A stretch of 64,000 nt of DNA from Ceratopteris richardii (Eukaryota > Streptophyta > Polypodiopsida > Polypodiales > Pteridaceae). The stretch's first letter is position 1, and every line of letters starts with the position of its first letter. The stretch is taken from positions 16,320,977 through 16,384,976 of the forward strand of contig CM035444.1 of assembly GCA_020310875.1 (NCBI GenBank). The letters run 5' to 3'. Shown one piece after another: positions 55,975-64,000 of this stretch. The notes beneath the pieces were generated by a model that worked only from the letters and a program-made list of their open reading frames with translations, was not told the origin of the DNA and did not search any database. The translations under genes and the position numbers were made by a program.

Positions 55975-57110
55975 ATGGCGGGCAGCAATGACTTGTTTGG
56001 CATGCTTCAAGCTGAAGATAAGCTTGATGGGACCAACTATCCGATGTGGTCTTACATGATGAAGCATGTTCTTGTTGCAAAACAAATTTGGAACGTAGTG
56101 GTAGATGTAGATCGAAGACCGGCAGGTGCTTCTACTTCACAGTCTACTGTCACAGTTGGAGCTTCTTCTTCGAGTACAGTGGTTTCTCCTTCTCCACCTA
56201 CACAGGAGCAGCTTAGATGGGATGGAAAAGATGCTCAAGCTCATGCTTTGATTGCGCTTTCAGTGAAGCGTCATATAGCTCCACACATTCGGCCATGTTC
56301 TACATCGAGACAGGCATAGGACACTCTTGCTTCTTTGTATGCCGTGCGTAATGAAGCACGTGTTGCATACTTGAGGAAGCAACTTGAAGATGTATGTATG
56401 GATGAAAATGAGTCGGTAGATATGTATGTGACACGCATCAAGGACTTGAAAGAGCAATTGGCAAACATAGATGAGATCATTTCGGATGCATCACTCATTT
56501 CTACATTGTTGAAAGGATTACCGGAATCTTATCAAAGCTTTGCTACTACACTCCGTTTGGTTGCAAAAGGATTAATATGTATGCATTTGATGAGGTTGTG
56601 TCTCTTCTTTTGCAAGAAGAGCAATCTAGAGTGAATAGGAGTGGTTTGATTGAGGGAACGCAAGCACTTGCTATCTCACAAAAGGGGAAAAGCAAGTATG
56701 GTTCAGGTTTGGGTTCATCAAAACCAAAGCCTCAAGCTTCCTCTTCCACTCATTCCTCTAATGATGGTGATTTGCAAAAGAAGAAGAGATGCAAATATTT
56801 CCGGAAGGCTGGTCATACTATTGATGAGTGTAGAAAGCTTGCTAAACACAATGAAAAGAAGAAGGAATCCGGCATGTCTATTGCTGAAAATTCAGCAAAT
56901 GTAAAGAATGATGAAGCTAACATGGCTCAAGATTTTTGGGCATGTGTTGTTACATGTCATTATGATGCTTCTTTACATTCTAAATGTATGGTTGTGAGTG
57001 AGGCTGATTCGGATTGGTTCTTTGATAGTGGTGCTTCAAAGCACATAACATCATGCAAAAGATTTTTTGCCTCAAAGGAGGACATGTGGTGTGTGCAAAC
57101 AATGCCTCTT
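55975..57110 (+). pseudogene. Copia L gag
   Basis: The ATG at 55975 gives MAGSNDLFGMLQAEDKLDG and NYPMWSYMMKHVLVAK, similar to K. A TAG at 56317 replaces the Trp of AWDTL, and a frameshift lies near 56575. The zinc-knuckle region near 56790 reads CKYFRKAGHTIDEC, in which the second Cys of C-x2-C is Phe. The Ser/Lys-rich linker before it is kept. Protease FDSGASKHIT follows at about 57020. Confidence 0.9.
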
Positions 57111-58651
57111 ATCCTATCATTGGAGTAGGACAAATTGAGCTTACGGCTGAAAATGGAGGTGTGATTCTCTTGAAAAATGCATTGTATGTGCCCGGTATAA
57201 AGAAGAACTTAATTTCCGTTCCGTTGATTGCCAAAGCTGGACTTCATGTACACTTTGTTGATGATAAGTGTATGGTTCATGATTTCAGCAATGGCGATGT
57301 TATCGTGATGTCGGGTACATTATGTAATGGTTTGTATCGCATGGATACATACAAGAGGGCTGCCTCGAATGCCTTAGTTGCTCATACTTCTTCCATGGCT
57401 GAAATGGAGCTTTGGCATGCTCGTTTTGGTCACTTGAACTTCAATAGTTTGCTTTACTTGCAAAAGAAGGATATGGTTATTGGCTTGCCTACACTTGGGT
57501 CCATTGAAAAGCATGCATGTGAAGGTTGCATTCTTGGAAAAATGCATCGTGCTTCTTTTCCAAAAGATGGTCATACACACACTACAAGAAAATTACAGCT
57601 TGTTCATAGTGATGTATGTGGTCCCGTCAAGACTCCATCTTTTGGGAAGCATGTATATTTTGTTACCTTCATTGATGATGCTACTCGCCATACATGGGTG
57701 TATCCTATGAAAGCAAAGAATGAGGTATTTTCTTGCTTCAAAGCATTTTTAGCTATGGCTGAAAATTTTTCTTCACAAAAACTTTTGACTCTACACACGA
57801 ATCGTGGTGGTGAATACATGTCACATGAGTTTAATGCTTTTCTTCGTGAAAGAGGTATTTCACACCAATGTACGGTGCCATATACACCTCAGCAAAATGG
57901 TGTTGCTGAGCGTAAAAATAGAACTCTACTTGAAATGGCACGATGTATGGTTAAAGGAAAGCATCTTCCTGATAAGTTTTGGATGGAAGCGGTCATGTGT
58001 GCAAATTATGTGTTGAATCGCTGTCCTACAAAAGCATTGAGAGTCATCACTCCTTATGAGGCTTGGAATGGTCATAAGCCTATGGTTAGTCATATGCGTG
58101 TGTTTGGTTGTTTGGCATATGCTCTTGTGCCATCACAACAACGGCACAAACTTGATGAAAAGGCAAAGAAATGTATATTTGTTGGTTATAGTGCTGAAAG
58201 TAAGGGGTATCGGTTGTACCATCCATTGACGAACACAATTATTGTGAGTCGAGATGTGGTATTTGCTGAAAATTCAGTTTTCCCTCTACTTGAATGCAAA
58301 AAACTACCAACAGTTAGCTCACAAGATGTGTTCGATACACTCATGCCTTTGTTCCAAAATGGTGCACTTGACTATGGCCATGTAGACCATCCAACTCAAG
58401 TTCAAAGGGCTGAAAAATTCCAGCCAAATAGGGCTGAAAATGCAAAGAATTTCCAACCAAACATGGCTGAAAGATTTCACTCAAAAAATGTCCAAACTGT
58501 TGGAAATTTCCAGCCACATATGGCTGAACATTTGCGTCAAAATATGACTGAAACTGAGAATGAAATTCAGCCCACGCATGATGTACATATTCAAAATGTT
58601 TTACATAATGAACGCATGTCTATCAAGAGTGCACAATCTATGCCAAAGTGA
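57053..58651 (+). CDS. Copia L integrase-region ORF (532 codons)
   Basis: This is the longest open frame of the window. It begins just past the protease active site and covers the pre-integrase module (LWHARFGHLNF, CEGCILGKMHRASF), the core and the C-terminal region (FVGYSAESKGYRLYH). The acidic triad is altered: first Asp in HSDVCGP, second site reads LHTNRGGEY with Asn for Asp, and Glu is in NGVAERKNRTL. The linker after residue about 440 carries repeated NFQP/MAE units. It is part of a broken polyprotein; a frameshift near 57050 separates it from gag-protease and a stop ends it before RT. Confidence 0.88.
   Translation: MQKIFCLKGGHVVCANNASYPIIGVGQIELTAENGGVILLKNALYVPGIKKNLISVPLIAKAGLHVHFVDDKCMVHDFSNGDVIVMSGTLCNGLYRMDTYKRAASNALVAHTSSMAEMELWHARFGHLNFNSLLYLQKKDMVIGLPTLGSIEKHACEGCILGKMHRASFPKDGHTHTTRKLQLVHSDVCGPVKTPSFGKHVYFVTFIDDATRHTWVYPMKAKNEVFSCFKAFLAMAENFSSQKLLTLHTNRGGEYMSHEFNAFLRERGISHQCTVPYTPQQNGVAERKNRTLLEMARCMVKGKHLPDKFWMEAVMCANYVLNRCPTKALRVITPYEAWNGHKPMVSHMRVFGCLAYALVPSQQRHKLDEKAKKCIFVGYSAESKGYRLYHPLTNTIIVSRDVVFAENSVFPLLECKKLPTVSSQDVFDTLMPLFQNGALDYGHVDHPTQVQRAEKFQPNRAENAKNFQPNMAERFHSKNVQTVGNFQPHMAEHLRQNMTETENEIQPTHDVHIQNVLHNERMSIKSAQSMPK
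58395..58575 (+). repeat. Coding mini-repeat NFQP-x-MAE in Copia L linker
   Basis: Four to five imperfect units of the type AEKFQPNRAE, NFQPNMAE, NFQPHMAE encoded between integrase and RT. In DNA the units share CAGCCA-AT-GGCTGAA. Confidence 0.85.
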
Positions 58652-58663
58652 CTGAAACAAACT

Positions 58664-60266
58664 TTGCAGGATAGCAAATTGAGTGCACATTTACTTGGTA
58701 GAACAAGATCAAGCTCTCACCATGCATCAAGTAATTTTGTGGATTATTCTCTTATTGCTACAACATGTAATGAAGAGCCACTTTCTTTTGAAGATGCATG
58801 TGACGATCCACAATGGATGAGTGCTATGCAATCAGAAATGGATTCCATACATAGGAATGGTACTTGGGAGTTATGTGAATTGCCAAAAGGAAAGAATGCC
58901 ATTGGTACAAAGTGGGTTTATAAGATTAAGAGAAAATATGATGGTAGCATTGATCGCTACAAAGCTAGATTGGTTGCCAAAGGATATGCGCAACAATATG
59001 GCTACCATTCGTACCGTGGTTGCATTGGCTGCCCATCGAGGTTGGAAAGTGCATCAATTGGACATAAAAATAGCCTTCTTGAATGGAGATTTGCAAGAAG
59101 AGGTCTATGTGAAGCAAGCTCCTGGATTTGCTATGAAAGGGAAAGAGCATATGGTTTGTCGCTTGCATAAAGCTTTGTATGGTCTCAAGCAAGCTCCACG
59201 TGCGTGGTATGACAAAATACATAAGCACTTGATTGCTCTTGGCTTCACATGTAGTCCGATTGAAAGCACACTCTATGTATGCAAAAATGGGGCTGATCTT
59301 ATAGTGCTTGTTCTTTATGTCGATGACATACTCTTGACTGGGTCATGTGATGCAAAACTTGACATTCTTATGGCTGATTTGAAGCATACTTTTGATGTCA
59401 CTTATCTTGGTCTTTTGAGCTACTATCTTGGCATCGAGTTTGTATCCGTTGAGGGGGGAATTGTTATGCATCAAGCAAAGTATGTTGAAAAACTACTTCA
59501 GCGTTTTGACTTTGAGGATTGTAAGCCAGATTCCACACCAGTTGAGACAGGATTCAGGTTCTCAGTTGAGGATTCCAGTGATGCATTTGAAACTTCTCTT
59601 TATCAGCAAGCTGTGGGATGTCTTATATATGCATGCAACACAAGGCCGGATATACAGTATGCAGTTTCCCAGTTGAGTCGATTCATGCACAGCCCTGGCA
59701 CTAAGCATTGGCAAGTGGTGAAACGTGTGTTTAGATATCTCTGAGTCACTTTGAGCTTAAGTCTCTTTTATGGCAGAGATGTTCAGCCATGCTTGCATGC
59801 TTTTACAGATAGTGATTGGGCTGGTTGTTATGATACTTGCATGTCCACTAGTGGTAATTGCTTTTTCCTTAGAGACTCATGCATATCTTGGTTGAGTAAG
59901 AAGCAACCTACAGTGGCGACATCAAGTTGTGAAGCTGAGTACAGGGCAGTTTTCACAGCTATAGTGGAGTGTATATGGATGAGACGCCTATTGATGGATC
60001 TTTGCATGGAGATTGATGCTGCTATGCATATTCTCACAGATAGTCAGAGTGCTTTGGCTGTTGCACGAAACCCAGTGTTTCATGCACGGACCAAACACAT
60101 TGAGGTGCATTATCACTATGTGAGAGAGCGCCTTCATGCAGGAGATATTGATTTGGTATATGTGCCTACACAAGATAATGTGGCAGACATATTCACCAAA
60201 GCTCTTCCACGGGAAAAGTTTGAAGCTTTTCGCAAAGCTTTAGGCTTGTTACTTTGTGGGGGCTGA
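58664..60266 (+). pseudogene. Copia L RT-RNase H
   Basis: 58664-58990 holds the RT start (KNAIGTKWVYKIKRKYDG, YKARLVAKGYAQQYG). A small deletion removes the DYxETFAPVA motif at about 58995 and shifts the frame to the one read at 58995-59744, with LDIKIAFLNGDLQEEVY, YGLKQAPRAWYDK and an intact LYVDDILLTG. A stop at 59744 precedes RNase H (59751-60266; FTDSDWAGCYD, ATSSCEAEYRA, DSQSALAVARN, FTKALPREKFEAF). Apart from the deletion it is well kept. Confidence 0.92.
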
Positions 60267-60312
60267 TCTGTCACTCCCTGTATGTGTTCACATCATTCGC
60301 TCTAGGGGGGTT

Positions 60313-60605
60313 TGTTACACTCATGTGTTCCTTGAGTAGCTTTGATGTGAACCTTTTCCCTATACATGGGCACTTTTTACTCTAGTGCTGGCTAGAGGTT
60401 TTTCCCCCATGTTACCACATACTTGATACTCTCATATGTGGTGGTACTTTGTACTTAGGGATATTATTCAGCTCTCACTTCAGTTCAGTTCATCGATCAA
60501 TAGAGAGAGCTATTCCAGCCATCATCTTCTCCGTGTGTCTTGCTACATTTTTGCTCCTTGTGTGTGCTTCTTGTGTGTCTCTTGCACTTCTACACACACC
60601 CAACA
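60313..60605 (+). repeat. 3' LTR of Copia L
   Basis: TGTTACACTCATG to CACCCAACA, preceded by the tract CTAGGGGGGTT. Confidence 0.93.
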
Positions 60606-61031
60606 GTTGCTTTCTATTCTCACTTGGGAGTGCAACTATTACATGGAGCAATAAGAAGCAACTCACTATTTCTTTGTTGATTATAGAGGCTAATTATAGA
60701 GGTGTTGCAATGGTAGCATGTGAAACAATATGGCTAAAGATGTTACTTGCAGATTTAAGTGTGGAAGCACAAAAGCCTATCATCATTTATTATGATAACC
60801 TTAGTAGCGTAGAGTTAGCACGAAATTCTATTTTGCATGCTAGAACAAAGCATATCAAGGTACATTACATTTTATCAAGGAAAAGGTATTAGCAAGTGAT
60901 ATTGATCTTGTTTATATGAGGATAGATGAGCGGGTTGCTGATATTTTCACTAAAGCACTTGGAGCAAAGAAGCTGAAGAAGTTTTGAAAGATGCTTGGAT
61001 TACAAGACATGACATTGAACTTGAGGGGGAG
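60606..61031 (+). pseudogene. Copia I RNase H remnant
   Basis: It resumes at CFLFSLGSATITWSNKKQ (J has GFLFSLGSATITWSSKKQ) and continues LLADLSVEAQKPIIIYYDN, ARTKHIKVHY and a decayed FTKALGAKKLKKF. It ends in the polypurine tract TTGAGGGGGAG at 61021-61031. Confidence 0.9.
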
Positions 61032-61393
61032 TGTTGAAATATCAAGCTCAACATGTGATCATCGGGGATGGCAGGTCACTTATTTCTCTAACATGTATAG
61101 TGGTCACACCGGTGTATGTCAAGGATACTTTAGTGAGTTTTAACTAGATTTATCTTCCAAGAGTGATGGCACACTTGTTTCCTACCAACTCATGCATTCA
61201 CAAACATTAGGATTTCCCTTATATATGTTCTTCATATATTGCACTACTTGTATTAATGGTGAAGGTCATTCTTTTATATTCTCTTTATGTAATAGAAGAA
61301 GAAAATCATTATTCCTTGCCTCAATGTGTGTGTGCTCCTCTCTTTTTGTGTGAGATTGTGTGAGAGCTCTTTTCCTTCTCCTTTCTCCTGACA
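61032..61393 (+). repeat. 3' LTR of Copia I
   Basis: TGTTGAAATATCAAGC to TCTCCTGACA. It is about 15 bases shorter than the 5' LTR, which has an extra stretch near ATGTATCACTTTTTT. Confidence 0.9.
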
Positions 61394-61455
61394 AGAATTA
61401 AGCAAACAGACAATCGATCATAGGGTTTTGGCATGATTCAGATGCAATGGTAGGC
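61394..61455 (-). repeat. Distal end piece of the G 5' LTR
   Basis: AGACAATCGATCATAGGGTT and TTTTGGCATGATTC match the G LTR pieces at 33540-33570 and 40310-40350. It continues the LTR cut at 42809 by Copia I. Confidence 0.75.
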
Positions 61456-62605
61456 ATGTATCTTTTCATACCAAGCATATGGTGCTTGCTTCAAACCATA
61501 TAATGCCTTTTTCAACTTGCACACTTTGTTTTCATGCCCTTTCTACAAAAATCCATGGGCTTGAAAAATGTACACTTCTTCATGCAAGCCACCATTCACA
61601 AATGCTATTTTAATGTCCAACTTATGTACATTCCAACCATGATGAGCTGCAAGTCCACAGATGCTATGAAAAGTAGTCGTTCAACATGTAGGAGCAAAGG
61701 TCTCATCAAAATCAATTCCTCTTTCTCGAGCATAACCTTTTGCAACAAGCCTAGCCTTATACTTGTCAACTATTCCATCAGGCTTACACTTTAGCTTGTA
61801 TACCCACTCAATACCAATGGCCTTCTTGCAAGGAGGCAAATCACATAAGGACTAGGTACCATTCTTCATAATAGCATCTTATTTTGATTGCATAACAACC
61901 ATCCAATTTTGGTAATTTTTTGTGCTTCATCAAACAAAACAAGGTCATTCTCATCACAAAGACTAGAGCAGCCATAACATAGCAATCTGATGCAAAACAA
62001 GCACTATGAGACCTTGAATAAAGTGCGATATGATTGAGAGACATCTTATTTTCTATCCTTCAAAGTCTACACTAGCCCATTAGGCATAGTCTTTTCCTTC
62101 TCTATATCAGACCTCTGATCAACAAGTGCATCATGTAAATTTGCATTAGAATTTGAATGATCTATATCATCTTGTGGAACCTACAAAGGTTGAGAAATTG
62201 CCTCATTTAGACTAGCACTAGACTATCCACCTATAAAAAGAGGAAGCAAAGTTTCATACACATCTTTGGAGCTAATTGATGTCTCCTTAGTACATGAATG
62301 TAATAACTGAATTGCATCTTCCAAAAAAATAACATTATGGATAACCAAAATGCATTTAGTTTCTGGATGATACAAACGATAGTCCCTACTTTCAAAACTA
62401 TACCCAACAAAAATACATTTCATTTCTTTATCATCCAATTTCCTGTGTTGTTGTTCTAGCACTAATGCATATGCCAGACAATTAAAGACAAACATATGAG
62501 CAACAGATGGCTTGCGACCATGCCAAGCCTCATATGGAGTAATAGACTACAATGCTTTAGTGGGATACCTGTTAAGTACATATGCTGCACACATAACAAC
62601 CTAAA
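61456..62605 (-). pseudogene. Copia M remnant (minus, C/K family)
   Basis: On the minus strand it covers the end of the integrase (AYVLNRYPTKAL-like near 62560, PYEAWHGRKPS near 62530), the linker (62223-62495, FNCLAYALVLEQQHRKLDD and FVGYSFES) and the first half of RT (61830-61470; KPDGIVDKYKARLV, GIDFDETFAPT, YGLKQAPYAWYEK). It carries several stops. The RT active site and everything 3' of it are missing at the left end, and the right end is cut by Copia N. Confidence 0.87.
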
Positions 62606-63676
62606 TGTTGGTGCAATTCAAGCCATCACACTTGGCTAGGACATTTGATTTGAAGACTCCACATAAGGGAAGACCCATAGGAACTTATGCTTAAAGTTTC
62701 TTACCATTTACTCCTTTTGTAAAAGTCTAGAATGACTTGGCATCTCATGTAATCACACCAACTTGATTAGTCGTGGATTCTTAGTTGAGTTAATGGAGAG
62801 AATATCTCCTAATTTTAGTAGAGATATTCTAGGGAGCCTACATTTGAATTTCAAATTCAAATGATCATTCAACTCATATAAAAAGTGAAGGCAAAACTCG
62901 CGGGTTAGTGTGTCACTCACTTTAGCTCACTCCCCGAGGCATTCTACTATTGTAACTGTGTGTGTGTTAGTGCTACTCCATAGCCTACACCAACACACCT
63001 CAATTAGCTATGCTTGTCATGCTAATGAGCTTGTATGATCATATCAATCAATAGATATATACACATTCATCATATCTGGTTCTCTGTGTTTTTTACTTCA
63101 AGTCTGTTAACTTTCAAGGAGCATTTCTCAGTGCTCACTGAACCAAATCAAGAGTTTAATAGCTCGTTGGAACCAGCTCAAGGTGTTCTACAAGCATACA
63201 AAATTTCAGAAGATTTCATTCAGCCATTTTTGAGAAATCGGCTTCGAAGTCACCTCTGGTCTATTTCTGCAACTCTCCTAAAAAGTCGGGGGTAATCATA
63301 ATTTTGCTAAATCAATTTCTCTGGATGTGGTTTATCATTTCATCTCATTCCACTTGCAAATGGTAGCTTATTAAGGTACTTTAATACTCCCAAAAGGAAT
63401 TGTTTCAATTGCAAGTGTGCTGGTCACACTGAGCATAACACTGAGCAGGTATCATTACAGAAATAGCAAGTTTTCTAGAATTTGTGAAGTGCAAAGTTGT
63501 CTGTTTTGATTTGTTCATTACACAAATCATTTGCAAAGCACATATATGCTTTCTTGGTATCATTTGAAAGCTCAAGGTGTGTACTAAGCATTTCTGGAAT
63601 CAAAGGAGGGCTGGTGTGAAGCAGGTATAGCAGCACCAACTCATTTCTTGAGTGCATCCAACCATCACTCCCAACA
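62606..63676 (+). repeat. 5' LTR of Copia N
   Basis: It begins TGTTGGTGCAATTC and ends ACTCCCAACA, with inverted termini TGTTGG/CCAACA, 1,071 bp, close to the H LTR length. The first PBS candidate, TTTCATCAGAGC at 63678-63689, matches 9 of 12 bases of the iMet complement. CATATAAAAAG near 62876 is a candidate TATA box. Confidence 0.8.
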
Positions 63677-63702
63677 GTTTCATCAGAGCAAACAAGGTAA
63701 AC

Positions 63703-64000
63703 ATGGGTGATGGATTTCCTTCATTCATTGACAAATTGGACAGGAACAACTACCAAGCTTGGTCATTGAGAATGAAGACCTATCTACAAGGCAAAAGTTT
63801 ATTTGGATACATATCAGGAGATGAGGAATTGCCCTCATTCAAGACTAGAGGACTACCCACAAAGGATGAACATGAAAGACTCAATCAATGGTGTGCAAAG
63901 GATGCTTTGGCAAGGTCTTATCTTCTTAACTCTATATCTGACTTTCTTTTACCTCATGTAAGGAACTGTAAGACTTCCCAAGAGACTTGGGAAACCTTGT
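63703..64000 (+). CDS. Copia N gag, N-terminal 99 codons, open to the edge
   Basis: The ATG at 63703 starts MGDGFPSFIDKLDRNNYQAW, then LRMKTYLQGKSLFGYISGDE, NQWCAKDALARSYLLN and TSQETWETL. This is the N-terminal half of a UBN2-type Copia gag. Unlike all other gags in the window it has no stop or frameshift in view. It matches the decayed Copia H gag residue for residue over most of its length. Confidence 0.88.
   Translation, partial: MGDGFPSFIDKLDRNNYQAWSLRMKTYLQGKSLFGYISGDEELPSFKTRGLPTKDEHERLNQWCAKDALARSYLLNSISDFLLPHVRNCKTSQETWETL

Larger units (their letters stand above)
55404..60605 (+). mobile_element. Copia L, full-length, best kept element
   Basis: LTRs 55404-55695 and 60313-60605 (292 and 293 bp) are about 97-98 percent alike by eye. 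The PBS reads TGGTATCAGAGG, one mismatch to iMet. No TSD can be scored at the left side because another L copy (L') abuts it. It is inserted in plus orientation within Copia I. Confidence 0.93.
42810..61393 (+). mobile_element. Copia I, split by nested J, K and L
   Basis: The 5' LTR, PBS, gag, protease and integrase lie at 42810-45783. RNase H and the 3' LTR lie at 60606-61393. The flanks AGAGT (42805-42809) and AGAAT (61394-61398) are a target duplication with one mutation. The LTR of family G runs up to the left end and resumes after the right end, which supports a single insertion. The RT segment between the integrase linker and RNase H is missing, lost in rearrangements that accompanied the inner insertions. 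Confidence 0.8.
62606..64000 (+). mobile_element. Copia N, 5' end only (runs off window)
   Basis: Inserted in Copia M. The 5' LTR is followed by a weak PBS and an open gag. It is the same lineage as Copia H. Whether it is complete cannot be judged from this window. Confidence 0.85.

Overview
This window is plant nuclear DNA made almost wholly of nested, decayed LTR retrotransposons with one convincing cellular gene. The evidence for a land plant is: Ty1/Copia and Ty3/Gypsy elements of plant type, tRNA-iMet primer-binding sites (TGGTATCAGAGC), tRNA-derived SINEs, a telo-box upstream of the one host gene, and a piece of a plant-type ARGONAUTE gene. The density of nested, mutated elements suggests a large genome (a fern, a gymnosperm or a large-genome angiosperm would all fit). 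I cannot name the species.

Layout. 1-1066 and 10081-10743: a minus-strand Copia-like element (B; 5' LTR 10184-10743) split by a complete minus-strand Gypsy element (A; 1067-10080, TSD GTGTG). Gypsy A has a 26-bp AATCGCGATT-type array in its leader, an extra ORF before gag, a gag-RT deletion, a duplicated integrase zinc finger, and about 2.3 kb of extra DNA between integrase and 3' LTR that holds an ARGONAUTE (WNM/MID) fragment. 11634-16119: Copia C (TSD AGTTG), inserted in or beside a Gypsy integrase remnant (16350-17110). 17180-17690: SINE-like repeat. 18006-20899: a 1.25-kb-armed inverted repeat of a multi-zinc-knuckle gag-like gene. 20900-27230: mostly non-coding, with two Copia LTRs in inverted orientation around an (AT)45 microsatellite (23209-23965).

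27233-27683: two SINEs of one family, head to head. 27872-28417: the only credible host gene, a 181-aa protein with a basic N-terminus and an S1/OB-fold-like domain. 28418-32300: non-coding, with several tandem duplications.

32872-64000: a second nest. Gypsy-like G (minus; only a gag remnant between LTRs) is the base. Copia H (33595-39807, TSD GGTTT) sits in one of its LTRs. Copia I (plus; 42810-61393, imperfect TSD AGAGT/AGAAT) sits in the other. Inside I lie Copia J (minus, 45784-55283), which itself contains Copia K (48113-53101, TSD TTTTC), and a tandem of Copia L (55284-60605). Copia M (minus remnant) follows, interrupted by Copia N, whose 5' LTR and open gag frame run off the right edge.

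No retroelement here looks able to move on its own. Copia L is the most complete and N cannot be judged because it is cut by the window edge. The observations most worth following are the ARGONAUTE fragment carried in Gypsy A, the gag hairpin at 18-21 kb (a possible small-RNA source), the CpG-rich palindromic array in the Gypsy A leader and the duplicated integrase zinc-binding module.
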